A DNA stretch of 64,000 nucleotides, taken from Croceibacterium_B sp963811255. GTDB taxonomy: Bacteria; Pseudomonadota; Alphaproteobacteria; Sphingomonadales; Sphingomonadaceae. The stretch spans positions 806,001 to 870,000 of the forward strand of contig CAWEQI010000001.1 of the NCBI GenBank assembly GCA_963811255.1, read 5' to 3'. The translations under genes were made by a program, and so were the position numbers. Of the stretch, positions 55,538 through 63,002 are shown piece by piece (position 1 is the stretch's first letter; the number at the start of each line of letters is the position of its first letter). The notes under the pieces were generated by a model, which ran no database searches, was not told where the DNA came from, and saw only the letters and a list, made by a program, of their open reading frames with translations.

Positions 55538-55941
55538 CCAGGCCTAACCTCTGTCGGCCACTGCCTGCCTTCTCAATAGGGGGCTGGTTTCAGTCTGGCG
55601 AGTCCCTTCGGGCCGGGCTCTCGTGAACCGAACCCCGCAAGTTCCGCAGGTGTTCGGCCTTTCGGCTTCGATCCCTCGCGTATGGCGACCACGAAAGGAG
55701 CGCCTGAAGGAACGGGCGTTTCCGCCCGTGCAACCCTTTTTCTTTTTGATCCGGGGCTGCCGCCCCCTGCCGTCAAGGCCAAGCGCTGGCGTGAAAACCA
55801 GGGCCGTGTCCTCCCCTCGGCTGCGGGCCGCACCACCCTTCCGGTTTTCAGCCCTGACCGCATTCCCCCCGCTCATTGGCGCGGGCCTAGTCGGGTTGCA
55901 GCAGCAGCGCTGCGCAACCGCTTGAAACTAGGAGAAAGCCA
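55538..55941. promoter_or_regulatory. leader region upstream of the ardC-like gene
   Basis: About 400 bases without a supported gene. It has GC-rich hairpin potential (GAACGGGCGTTTCCGCCCG, followed by TGCAACCCTTTTTCTTTTT) that looks like a terminator near 55705-55750. It also holds GGGCCGCACCACCCTTCC (55825-55842), and ends CTTGAAACTAGGAGAAAGCC before the start codon. The last two elements recur before other genes of this element. Confidence 0.45.
55825..55842 (+). repeat. shared leader motif, copy 1
   Basis: GGGCCGCACCACCCTTCC resembles GGGCTGCCCGCACCACCCCT at 60154 and GCGCTGCCCGCACCACTCCG at 58646. All three lie on the plus strand about 100-150 bp before a gene of the conjugative backbone, and copies 1 and 3 are also followed by CTTGAAA and an AGGAGAA ribosome binding site. 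Confidence 0.45.
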
Positions 55942-56838
55942 ATGAAAGAGGATGTTTATGAGCGGATCACCGACGCGATCGTCGCCGAGCTGGAGCAGGG
56001 CGTGCGGCCTTGGCTCAAGCCGTGGAACGCCGAGCATGCCGCCGGGCGCATCACGCGGCCGCTGCGTCTAACGGCATGCCCTATCAGGGAATCAACGTCC
56101 TGATGCTGTGGTCGGCAGGCGATGGCGAAAGGCTACGCCGCGCCGATCTGGATGACCTTCAGGCAGGCGCAGGAACTGGGCGCCCATGTCCGCAAGGGCG
56201 AGAAGGGCAGCCTTGTCGTCTATGCCGACCGTCATCCGCAGACCGAGACCGACGAGACGACCGGCGAGGAGCACGAGCGCGAAATCCCGTTCATGAAGGG
56301 CTACACCGTCTTCAATGTCGAGCAGATCGAAGGCTTGCCCGCGCATTCTACGCGACGGCCGAACCGCGGCTCGATCCCGTGCAGCGCATCGACCATGCGG
56401 AAGCGTTCTTCGCCGCGACCGGCGCCGACATCCGGCACGGCGGCAATCAGGCCTATCTACACCATGGCCGACAGACCACGTGCAGATGCCGCCGTTCGAG
56501 ACCTTCCGCGATGCCGAAAGCTATTACGCCACGCTGGCCCATGAATGCACCCACTGGACGCGCCACCCCTCGCGCCTTGAGCGCGAATTCGGGCGCAAGC
56601 GCTGGGGCGATGAAGGCTACGCGATGGAGGAACTTGTCGCCGAGCTTGGCGCGCCTTCCTGTCCGCCGATCTCGACCTGACGCCGGAGCCGCGCGAGGAC
56701 CACGCCGCCTATATCGGCTCATGGCTCAAGGTCCTGAAGAACGACAAGCGGGCGATCTTCACCGCCGCCAGCCATGCGCAGCGCGCCGCCGATTTCCTCA
56801 CTGGCTTGCAGCCGCAGCCGGTGGAGGAGGCGGCGATG
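55942..56838 (+). pseudogene. ArdC-like antirestriction protein (frameshifted)
   Basis: Plasmid/ICE protein with an N-terminal ssDNA-binding region (MKEDVYERITDAIVAELEQG, RPWLKPWNAEHAAGR, MPYQGINVLMLW, then KGYAAPIWMTFRQAQELGAH) and a C-terminal zincin-like domain with HECTHWTRHPSRLEREFG. ArdC proteins protect incoming DNA from host restriction. Frames break near 56070, 56118, 56343, 56465 and 56655, but protein similarity continues across. It stands next to a type I R-M locus, the kind of barrier it would counteract. The 3' end is uncertain. Confidence 0.82.
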
Positions 56839-57192
56839 AAGCCGCCCGACACCATCATCATCGATGGGCGCGCCTATAGCTGGCGCGTCCTGATTGCGGC
56901 GCGGCGCGAGCAGCTTGAGGCGTGGAAGGCGGCGCAGCCGCAGCAGCCGGCCTTGTTCGCGCTCAAGCAGGATTGCCGCCCGGCGGCGGAGCGCACCGCC
57001 GCGGGGCGCTATCACGAGCCGAGCCTGCTGGGCTCTTTGCAGGAACAGCAGGGGTGGAGCGGGGAGCGGAAAATTCGCCGCGCCCGCTTCTCTAGCGGGC
57101 GCGGCTGTTTGGGCTGTGAATTTTTTGCGCTCGGCGCGGGGAGCGCCCGCGCCTCGCAAACATGGCGGCGCCGGTCAGCCGGCGCGCATTGA
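56836..57192 (+). CDS. conjugative-element hypothetical protein
   Basis: About 118 residues starting MKPPDTIIIDGRAYSWRVLI, then REQLEAWKAAQPQQPALFAL and a conserved-looking DCRPAAERTAAGRYHEPSLL. I have seen this type directly downstream of ardC in alphaproteobacterial elements, without a known role. Residues after about 80 are basic and low in character, so the true end may come earlier through another indel. Confidence 0.5.
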   Translation: MKPPDTIIIDGRAYSWRVLIAARREQLEAWKAAQPQQPALFALKQDCRPAAERTAAGRYHEPSLLGSLQEQQGWSGERKIRRARFSSGRGCLGCEFFALGAGSARASQTWRRRSAGAH

Positions 57193-57284
57193 TGTCCAGC
57201 CCGTGTCCAGGAAACCGGCCAGGCCAGTGGGTAGGGTCAGAGCAGCTCAAGGGAAGCGAACCCGACCACCGGAAAGGACAAACA

Positions 57285-57620
57285 ATGCTGCAAATCTCAT
57301 TCAACATAGCGCCGAAGGAAGACGGTGTGATCGATGGGCGAGAACTGGCGCGCGGGCTGATCGAAAATGCCTTCGAGCTTCTCGTGCCTTACGTCGATGG
57401 CTGTCCGGCCTGTGCCGATGCCCTGTTTACCGTGCTCGCCAACGAAGCGCTCGCCGCCGCGCATGCCACGGGGCGGGAGACGGGCAGCCTTCCCTCGAAT
57501 TGCATGGTAATGCCGAAGGACGGCGTGAACCCCGAGGAGGCCATGACCCGCCATCTTCGGGCGAGTACCGAAACCACGCAGGCGCTTCTTGAGAAGGCCG
57601 CCGAGCAGCACCAGCACTAA
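57285..57620 (+). CDS. conjugative-element hypothetical protein
   Basis: A 111-residue soluble protein from ATG 57285 with GGAAAGGA upstream: MLQISFNIAPKEDGVIDGRE, FELLVPYVDGCPACADALFT, MVMPKDGVNPEEAMTRHLRA. No domain recognised. The C-P-A-C pair could bind metal. The gene is open and in a position typical of element backbone genes. Confidence 0.6.
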   Translation: MLQISFNIAPKEDGVIDGRELARGLIENAFELLVPYVDGCPACADALFTVLANEALAAAHATGRETGSLPSNCMVMPKDGVNPEEAMTRHLRASTETTQALLEKAAEQHQH

Positions 57621-57675
57621 TCATTTTGCGCGCGAGATCATGCGCCGGGCGGTCAGGTGCGCCCGGCGCATCGCC

Positions 57676-57876
57676 TTATGGCGTAGGGGCTTTTGCCCGT
57701 GGCGTCATCGCGGCGACCGTGTCGCGCTTGCGGCGCTTTGCCTTTTCGCTGCGCTGACGATCATCGCAGATGGCGATGGCGAGAAGCACCAGCCAGTGCC
57801 AGTCGAGGCCGAGACTGAAGCTGAAAGCGAGCGTGCCGCCTGCGGCGCGGGTGAATGTCGAGCGGATCGTAATCAT
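57676..57876 (-). CDS. small membrane-associated hypothetical protein
   Basis: A 66-residue protein preceded by a strong GGAGGACA ribosome binding site: MITIRSTFTRAAGGTLAFSF, one hydrophobic stretch (LDWHWLVLLAIAIC) and a basic tail (RSEKAKRRKRDTV). No family recognised. The gap between it and the next minus gene (57877-58124) has hairpin-forming GC-rich sequence but no clear gene. Confidence 0.55.
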   Translation of the reverse strand: MITIRSTFTRAAGGTLAFSFSLGLDWHWLVLLAIAICDDRQRSEKAKRRKRDTVAAMTPRAKAPTP

Positions 57877-58124
57877 GTTGTCCTCCGTGGTTTTTCGAAG
57901 GCCCGGTCGATCCGAGCCTTTCTTGCACCGCGGACGAAGGCAGGCGGGCGCTCAGGGCGCACCGGTACGGGCCGCAACGCCAGTGGAGGAGCTTTACGCT
58001 TGCGCCTATGGAGCGCCCGCCTGCCAGTCTCGGGACTGGAAGGCGGTCGGCCCTGGCCGCACTAACCACAGATGGAGGAAACTTCGATCGGCGACGGCTT
58101 TGCCCGCCAAGCGGGGCGCATGCT

Positions 58125-58520
58125 TCAGTCGCTGTCTTCGCTCTTGTCACCGCTGAATTTCGGTGTGCAGGCCACCGGATTGCGGGGCACCCAGGCAAGC
58201 TTGGTGGCGCCGTCATACTCGTGCACGAAAAACACCCATGATTTTGTCCAGGCATAAACCGGGAAGCAGTCGAGAACCCCGTGCCCGGAAGCGAAATCCG
58301 CATCGAGTTTGGCAAGCCCTTGCTCGCGGGTGAGCACGACATTCTCGTCCGGCTCGGGTGCGGCCGTGGCCAGGCGGCTCGCATGAACCCCGACCACGAT
58401 GGCTTCGATGCGCTGCCGGAACCTGCTTTCCGCCTCTTCGAGCCAGACGCGGAGGTTGGCGTCGGCGGGGCGCTCGCGTTCCAGATCGTCCCACATACGA
58501 TAGAATCCCTTCCTAAGCAT
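58125..58520 (-). CDS. conjugative-element hypothetical protein
   Basis: A 131-residue soluble protein: MLRKGFYRMWDDLERERPAD, ANLRVWLEEAESRFRQRIEA, DFASGHGVLDCFPVYAWTKS and VFFVHEYDGATKLAWVPRNP. No domain recognised. A possible longer start exists upstream (MKAGEDHDRRLPRSAYRRQ) but would need a frame shift, so the true N-terminus is uncertain. Confidence 0.6.
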   Translation of the reverse strand: MLRKGFYRMWDDLERERPADANLRVWLEEAESRFRQRIEAIVVGVHASRLATAAPEPDENVVLTREQGLAKLDADFASGHGVLDCFPVYAWTKSWVFFVHEYDGATKLAWVPRNPVACTPKFSGDKSEDSD

Positions 58521-58645
58521 TCATCCTGTCGGCGGTAGGCGCTGCGCGGCAATCGCCGGTCATGGTCTTCGCCTGCTTTCATGACTCCTTCGGCCCGGTT
58601 TCTCAAGATTGACGCATTATGGCCGGGCGCGCCGCCCGGTCAATG

Positions 58646-58668
58646 CGCTGCCCGCACCACTCCGTCGC
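58646..58668 (+). repeat. shared leader motif, copy 2
   Basis: GCGCTGCCCGCACCACTCCG lies 119 bp upstream of the DUF2958 gene and matches copies at 55825 and 60154. The gene start is again preceded by CTTGAGAAA and AAAGGAGA. Confidence 0.45.
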
Positions 58669-58764
58669 CTGATGCCGGCCCGTGTTGGGCATGACCGGCC
58701 GGCTCATTCGCCCGGCCTTCGTCTCCCGCGTCTTGAGAAACCTCGAAAGCGAAAGGAGACGCAC

Positions 58765-59172
58765 ATGAAACTCTTGACCACATCCATCCGCGACCAGCTG
58801 TTGCGCAACGGCGCAACCGCGCAGGAACGCGACGAACAGGGCGAGTGCCGAGCCCGACTTCCTGCCCGTCGTCAAACTCTTCACCCCCGATGCGGCCTGC
58901 ACCTGGCTGCTGACCGAGCTCGATCCCGACGATCCGGATATCGCCTTCGGCCTGTGCGATCTCGGCATGGGCTGCCCCGAACTTGGCAGCGTGCGGATTT
59001 CCGAGCTCGAATCGTGCGCGGCCGGCTCGGCCTGCCGGTCGAGCGCGACCTGCATTTCTCGAGCCGGCATACGATCTCGGTCTATGCGCGCGCCGCCTGG
59101 AACGCGGCGCGATCACCGAAGATCCGCAGGCGCTCGATCAGGCCGCCTTCTGCGGCGGGAGGTGCGGCATGA
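58765..59172 (+). pseudogene. DUF2958 family protein (frameshifted)
   Basis: Plasmid/ICE protein of about 130 residues. ATG 58765 starts MKLLTTSIRDQLLRNGA, and the family core continues in another frame as DFLPVVKLFTPDAACTWLLT, then ELDPDDPDIAFGLCDLGMGC and PELGSVRISELE, and ends GAITEDPQALDQAAFCGG. At least two or three single-base shifts occur (near 58840 and 59010). DUF2958 genes travel with ardC-type and conjugation genes; the function is unknown. It overlaps the next gene by 4 nt. Confidence 0.75.
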
Positions 59173-59803
59173 GCGCAGCCAGCCGACCAGCTCGGCTTCG
59201 ACAGCGCTGTTGCGCAGAGCCGAAACCGACAACCGGGCCCGGAAATTCGAGCGGGAAACCGCCCATCTTCCGGCGACGATGGAAGAGGCGTGCCCTTCTA
59301 CCGCTTTCTCCTGCGCCAGCATCACGCCGCGATGCTCGCGGCCAATGTCGATGAGACCATGCGTCTGCGCGCTGAAGCGCGCCGACTTGCCGCCGCAAAC
59401 TCAATGGCGGTGAGCCCGGCATTCTTGCGGGGCCGGACGCACCGGGCTGTGTGCTGGAGCGGAGAGCGCAGCCGCAGCCCGGGGCGTTCCGCTCTGGGGC
59501 CAGTGCGGGAGCTTCGTCATCGAGTCTCGCCGGCATGAGGTGCGCATCGTGCTCGAGGGCATGTTCGGCATCGGGCCAGGGCTTCGGTTCTGGCCGGGCT
59601 TTGAGGCGCATGCGGTCGACTCGACAGGCCCTTCCTGAGCCCGACCGGCTATCGCAGCTTCATCGGCATCCATGCCGATCCCGAGGCCGGGCTTCTGCCC
59701 GATGAATTCGCGGCAAAAGTCGTCGCCTCCTATGTCGAGCGCGAGCTTCAAGGGGCAACTTGTTGCACTCGAGCCCCGCTACCGGGAAAGGCGGGTGGCC
59801 TGA
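59169..59803 (+). pseudogene. conjugative-element hypothetical protein (frameshifted)
   Basis: Joined frames give about 210 residues: TSSASTALLRRAETDNRARK, FERETAHLPATMEEA, PFYRFLLRQHHAAMLAANVD, MRLRAEARRLA, FVIES, RIVLEGMFGIGPGLRFWPGF, LSPTGYRSFIGIHADPEAGL, and a C-terminus QLVALEPRYRERRVA ending at TGA 59801-59803. At least five indels interrupt it. I do not know the family. It overlaps the DUF2958 gene by 4 nt and is probably in its operon. Confidence 0.6.
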
Positions 59804-60298
59804 GAGGTGGGCTATTCGCCTGGCTTTTCTCTCTATTTCCTCTCAGCATCGTTGCCCTCTGCTTTTCCCTGCGGGGGAGGGCAAAACATTGTCTGATGGT
59901 CGTTCCGTGCGCGAGCGTCCGGATGATTTGCCCGCTCTGTTCGAGCGCGGCGAGGGGGATGGCCCGGATGTTTCCCCCCGCGTGCGTGGCTGGGGACCGG
60001 GAAGGTTCCTGGGTGCAGGTCTTTGCGAGGCGGCTTTTGCGCGTGGCATTGTCTGACGTGTCTGGTTCGCATTAATATCCGTTCTCCTGTTTCCGGCCGT
60101 GTTTTTCTCGACGATCACGCCAACACCTGGACCGAGCGCGTCCGCGATGCAACGGGCTGCCCGCACCACCCCTCCCGCCTGCGGCCCGAAGCCTTGGCGA
60201 AGGGCCGTGTTGCCCGTTCCCCTGGCGGTGCTTTGCGCCGCTTTGCCCGGTCGTATCGCCCCTGGTCATCTTGAAACGACTTGAAAAGGAGAAGACCA
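59804..60298. promoter_or_regulatory. leader region before the 74-residue gene
   Basis: About 500 bases with no supported gene; several short open frames lack ribosome binding sites. It contains the leader motif GGGCTGCCCGCACCACCCCT (60154-60173) and ends CTTGAAAAGGAGAAGACC before the start at 60299. A -35-like TTGTCT occurs near 60055. Function of the leader unknown. Confidence 0.4.
60154..60175 (+). repeat. shared leader motif, copy 3
   Basis: GGGCTGCCCGCACCACCCCT is the longest copy of the motif also seen at 55825 and 58646; it lies about 125 bp before the start at 60299. Confidence 0.45.
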
Positions 60299-60523
60299 AT
60301 GGCACGTAACTACACGAAGAAGACAGAAGAGAAGAAGGCACCGGCCCTGATCGCATATCACGTTCCCGATCGCGAGAAGGCGCCCTGGACGCGGATCGGC
60401 GCCGCATGGGATCACAAGGACGGCGAAGGCTTTACGCTCCAGCTCGACCTGGTCCCGGTAACGACCGGCCGCATCGTTCTGCGGGCCGGAGGTCAACAAG
60501 CCGAAGAGGGGGAGAGCGCGTAA
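60299..60523 (+). CDS. conjugative-element small hypothetical protein
   Basis: A 74-residue protein: MARNYTKKTEEKKAPALIAY, then PWTRIGAAWDHKDGEGFTLQ and LDLVPVTTGRIVLRAG, a small beta-rich fold. I recognise the type from alphaproteobacterial conjugative elements but know no function. AAAGGAGA upstream supports the start. Confidence 0.65.
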   Translation: MARNYTKKTEEKKAPALIAYHVPDREKAPWTRIGAAWDHKDGEGFTLQLDLVPVTTGRIVLRAGGQQAEEGESA

Positions 60524-60589
60524 GCGCTCTTTCCTTTTTTTGGTTCAAACGCGCGGCCGAGGCCGCTAGATTTAAGCGAGGAGGCAGCC

Positions 60590-60829
60590 ATGGCCGATTA
60601 CGTCGCCGTCATTCGCAAGGTCGAAGGGACCGATTACTGGGTCGATGTTCCGGACATTCCCGGCTGCGTTTCTCGCGGCAAGACAATCGAGGAAGCCAAG
60701 GTCAATTACCGCGAAGCGCTTGCGCTGCACATGGAATACAAGGCCCCGATCGAAACGCCGCGTGTGAAGAGCGAACTGACCGAGGAAGAGCTCGAAGATG
60801 CGGTCGAAGTCTACGTCGTGTCGTTATAG
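60590..60829 (+). CDS. orphan HicB-family antitoxin-like protein
   Basis: A 79-residue HicB-type domain: VIRKVEGTDYWVDVPDIPGC, VSRGKTIEEAKVNYREALAL, with the beta-alpha pattern and conserved DIPGC turn. HicB normally neutralises the mRNA-cleaving toxin HicA. No HicA (short protein with a GHH-type active site) is found within 1 kb on either strand, so this is an orphan or part of another regulatory unit. No added DNA-binding domain is seen. Confidence 0.82.
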   Translation: MADYVAVIRKVEGTDYWVDVPDIPGCVSRGKTIEEAKVNYREALALHMEYKAPIETPRVKSELTEEELEDAVEVYVVSL

Positions 60830-60855
60830 CCCCTGGCTTTCGGTATCGCTCGCGT

Positions 60856-61095
60856 TCAACCGGCGGCCGCCGCCTTCGGCGGACGGCCGCGCTTGCGGCC
60901 CGGTTTCTTCACCGCGATATCGAGGCCATGCTCTTTCGCGATGCGCCGGATTTCTTCGACGGCGGACTTCTTGCGCTGCTCTTCGCGGGCGGCGAGGATT
61001 TCGCGCGCGCGCTCGACGAGGCGTCCCAGCGCTTCATCGCTGTGCTGTTCCAGCTCGGTAAAGAGCGGGCTTTGCGCCATGGATTGGACTGTCAT
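60856..61095 (-). CDS. small AT-hook / H-NS-like DNA-binding protein
   Basis: A 79-residue protein with a helical region (DEALGRLVERAREILAAREE, then EEIRRIAKEHGLDIAV) and a C-terminal AT-hook (KKPGRKRGRPPKAAAAG with the R-G-R-P core). The layout is that of small nucleoid-associated or H-NS-like proteins carried by mobile elements, which may silence element genes. Start ATG 61095, giving MTVQSMAQSPLF. Confidence 0.65.
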   Translation of the reverse strand: MTVQSMAQSPLFTELEQHSDEALGRLVERAREILAAREEQRKKSAVEEIRRIAKEHGLDIAVKKPGRKRGRPPKAAAAG

Positions 61096-61124
61096 TGCAT
61101 GTCTCCTGATAGGTCGCGTCGGGC

Positions 61125-61392
61125 TCAGCCCGACGCCTTGCTGAAGCCGGCGCCGAGGCGCTTGCCCTTGCGCGGCGAGCGTGCCGCCCATTTGGCCTTG
61201 GCTTTCTGCGCTTCGTTCTGTTCGCGGGCCGACTGCTCAACCTGATCGCGCTGTGCGCTCCAGCCGCCGCCCGGCTTGAAAGCCGGAACGGGCGCGTGCT
61301 GCCAATGCGCTCGGGCACTTCGGGCGCGCTTTCCTTTGTCGCTGGCGTTCCGCTGAAGGCGCGTCCGGCCGCATCGTGGGTTTACCTGGCAT
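61125..61392 (-). pseudogene. small basic conjugative-element protein (frameshifted)
   Basis: Starts MPGKPTMRPDAPS at ATG 61392 (overlapping the VWA gene's stop) and ends in another frame as GGGWSAQRDQVEQSAREQNE, then AQKAKAKWAARSPRKGKRLG and a terminal KASG at TGA 61125. Two or three single-base shifts are needed to join them. Very basic, possibly nucleic-acid binding. No family recognised. Confidence 0.5.
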
Positions 61393-62114
61393 CAGTATTC
61401 TCCTCTTGAGCTCGGCTAGCCGGGCCGCCCAGCAGCAGCTGGCGGGCCTTGTCGTTCTTGAGCTTATCGACGGCGCGGCTGCCGCCGGCCGCGAGCAGGG
61501 CAACGCCCTCGCACAGATCGCCGAGCGGCAGTTTTCGCCGAGCCGGGCGAACCGCCCGCCGGTTTCTTCGGCAAGGCGGCGAAAGACGGCTTCTGCCGCC
61601 CGGTTGTCGCCTTCGAAAAAGGCAAAAATGCGGGTGCCTGCGGCGTTGAGGAACGGCAGCAGCTGAAACGCCTCGACCGCTTCCTCTTCGAAGGCATCGC
61701 CGACGAGAATGACAGCCTCGGCGCGATCGCCATCGACAAAGCATTGCAGCGAGGGAATGATCTGGGTCAGGCCGCTCTGACAGCGCACCGCCGCCATGGC
61801 GGCGGCAAGGCCAGCGGCATTACTGTTCCAGCCATGGTCGGACATATGATTGCCGCCAAAATGCACGAGCCGCACCGCGACTCTGCCGATGTCCGAGACC
61901 GCCTGGAACATGCGGCCCTGAACGGTCTGCGCCTCTTCCCAGCCCGTCACGGCTGCCGGTCGCATCACGATGAAGCCGATGCGCGCGGTGCGGCGCTGGC
62001 GCTGTTCGCGCAGACGCGACAGCGCCCGGCCGATTGCGCCGTTTGAGGCCTTGGCGGGACCGTGGCTTTTCCTGATCGAAGCAGGATGGGCTCCTTTTTT
62101 CTGAAGCCGATCAT
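61382..62114 (-). pseudogene. VWA (von Willebrand factor A) domain protein of a conjugative element (frameshifted)
   Basis: Joined frames give about 240 residues. The metal-ion-dependent adhesion site appears when a lost G is restored near 61964: DATGSRDG (D-x-x-G-S) after RTARIGFIV, followed by WEEAQTVQGRMFQAVSDIGR, VRLVHFGGNHMSDHGWNSNA, the second VWA region AEAVILVGDAFEEEAVEAFQ, and GDLCEGVALLAAGGSRAVDK. Start ATG 62114 overlaps the J-domain gene's stop. VWA domains mediate metal-dependent protein contacts. Role in conjugation unknown. Confidence 0.7.
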
Positions 62115-62996
62115 GGAAGGATGCGCCGCCCCCGTCCTGGCCACGGATTGGACAGGATATCGCTCAGGCCGCGCAGCCGGTCGCGCAGCAGGCTGCGCGC
62201 CATGTTCACCGCCTGCGCGTCGGCGACGCAGCCGCCAGCGTCGGGGTGGTTTTGCGGATCGCGGCCTTCTAGGCCGCATCGAGCGCGTCCCTGGTGAAGC
62301 CGTCCGCAAGTCCGAGCAGCGTCAGCGCCGCGCGGTAGAGATCATCATCGTCCTCATGGCCGGCGCCATCGCCGTCTTGATGATGATCATCGTCGGCGTC
62401 TTCTTCATCTTCTGGCGTTGGATGCCGCAGCTCGGCGGCCAGGAAGTAAGGAATGAAAGGCCAAGCCAGATGGCCCGCGCCGCGCGCGGCAGCGCCCAGC
62501 GAAGTGCCGACCAAATGCCAGCGCAGCTGCCCCGATTGCAGTGACGAGGACTTTGGCCGCGAGGCTGGCGACCGCAGAAATCGCATCGAAGAGATCGAGC
62601 AGCTTATCCGGCGCCATGACCGCCAGCAGGTACAGGACGAGGCAGATGGCGAAGAACGATCCGACCCACCAAGGCGGTGGTCCGCTGCGAACGCGCAATA
62701 GAGCAGCGGCGCGGCGAGGATCATCGCGGCGACGGGGTACGGCGCCATGAACCAGACGTGCGCGTAGTAGATTTTCGCGCGCAGCGTCGAAGCCATGACG
62801 GGCGGCTGGCCTTGCCGGTGAAATAGGGGTTCGGGTGATAGGTGCCGGCGAGTTCGGGACGCTTCCAGTAGGGCGTCTTTTCCAGGCAGATCGCCGGTAA
62901 ATTGCCGATCAGCGCAATCTGGTCCGTTGTCCCGAGCCGGCGCGCAAATTGCCGTCATCAGCGAGCGCGAGGGTAACCGATGGAGCGTTGCTATCC
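62111..62996 (-). pseudogene. membrane-anchored J-domain (DnaJ-like) conjugative-element protein (frameshifted)
   Basis: Start ATG 62996 (MDSNAPSVTLALADDGNLRA). Joined frames show TDQIALIGNLPAICLEKTPY, a membrane region (YPVAAMILAAPLLYCAFAAD, VGSFFAICLVLYLLAVMAP, LAAKVLVTAIGAAALAFG), an Asp/His-rich stretch (DEEDADDDHHQDGDGAGHED), and a C-terminal J-domain half: DGFTRDAL, then AAIRK-HPDAGG with the HPD tripeptide restored in frame. It ends ILP at 62111-62113, overlapping the VWA start. J proteins recruit Hsp70. The gene immediately follows the coupling-protein gene. Confidence 0.68.
62132..62154 (+). repeat. right copy of 23-bp direct repeat (partner at 42143-42165)
   Basis: Contains TGGCCACGGATTGGACA and matches the left copy at 22 of 23 positions in the same orientation. 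On the minus strand it encodes SNPWPG near the end of the J-domain protein. Confidence 0.6.
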
Positions 62997-63002
62997 ATAG
63001 CG

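Noticed and set aside
55542..55940. Short frames in the ardC leader as genes
   Set aside because: No ribosome binding sites or domains. The sequence behaves as a leader with hairpins and a motif shared with other leaders.
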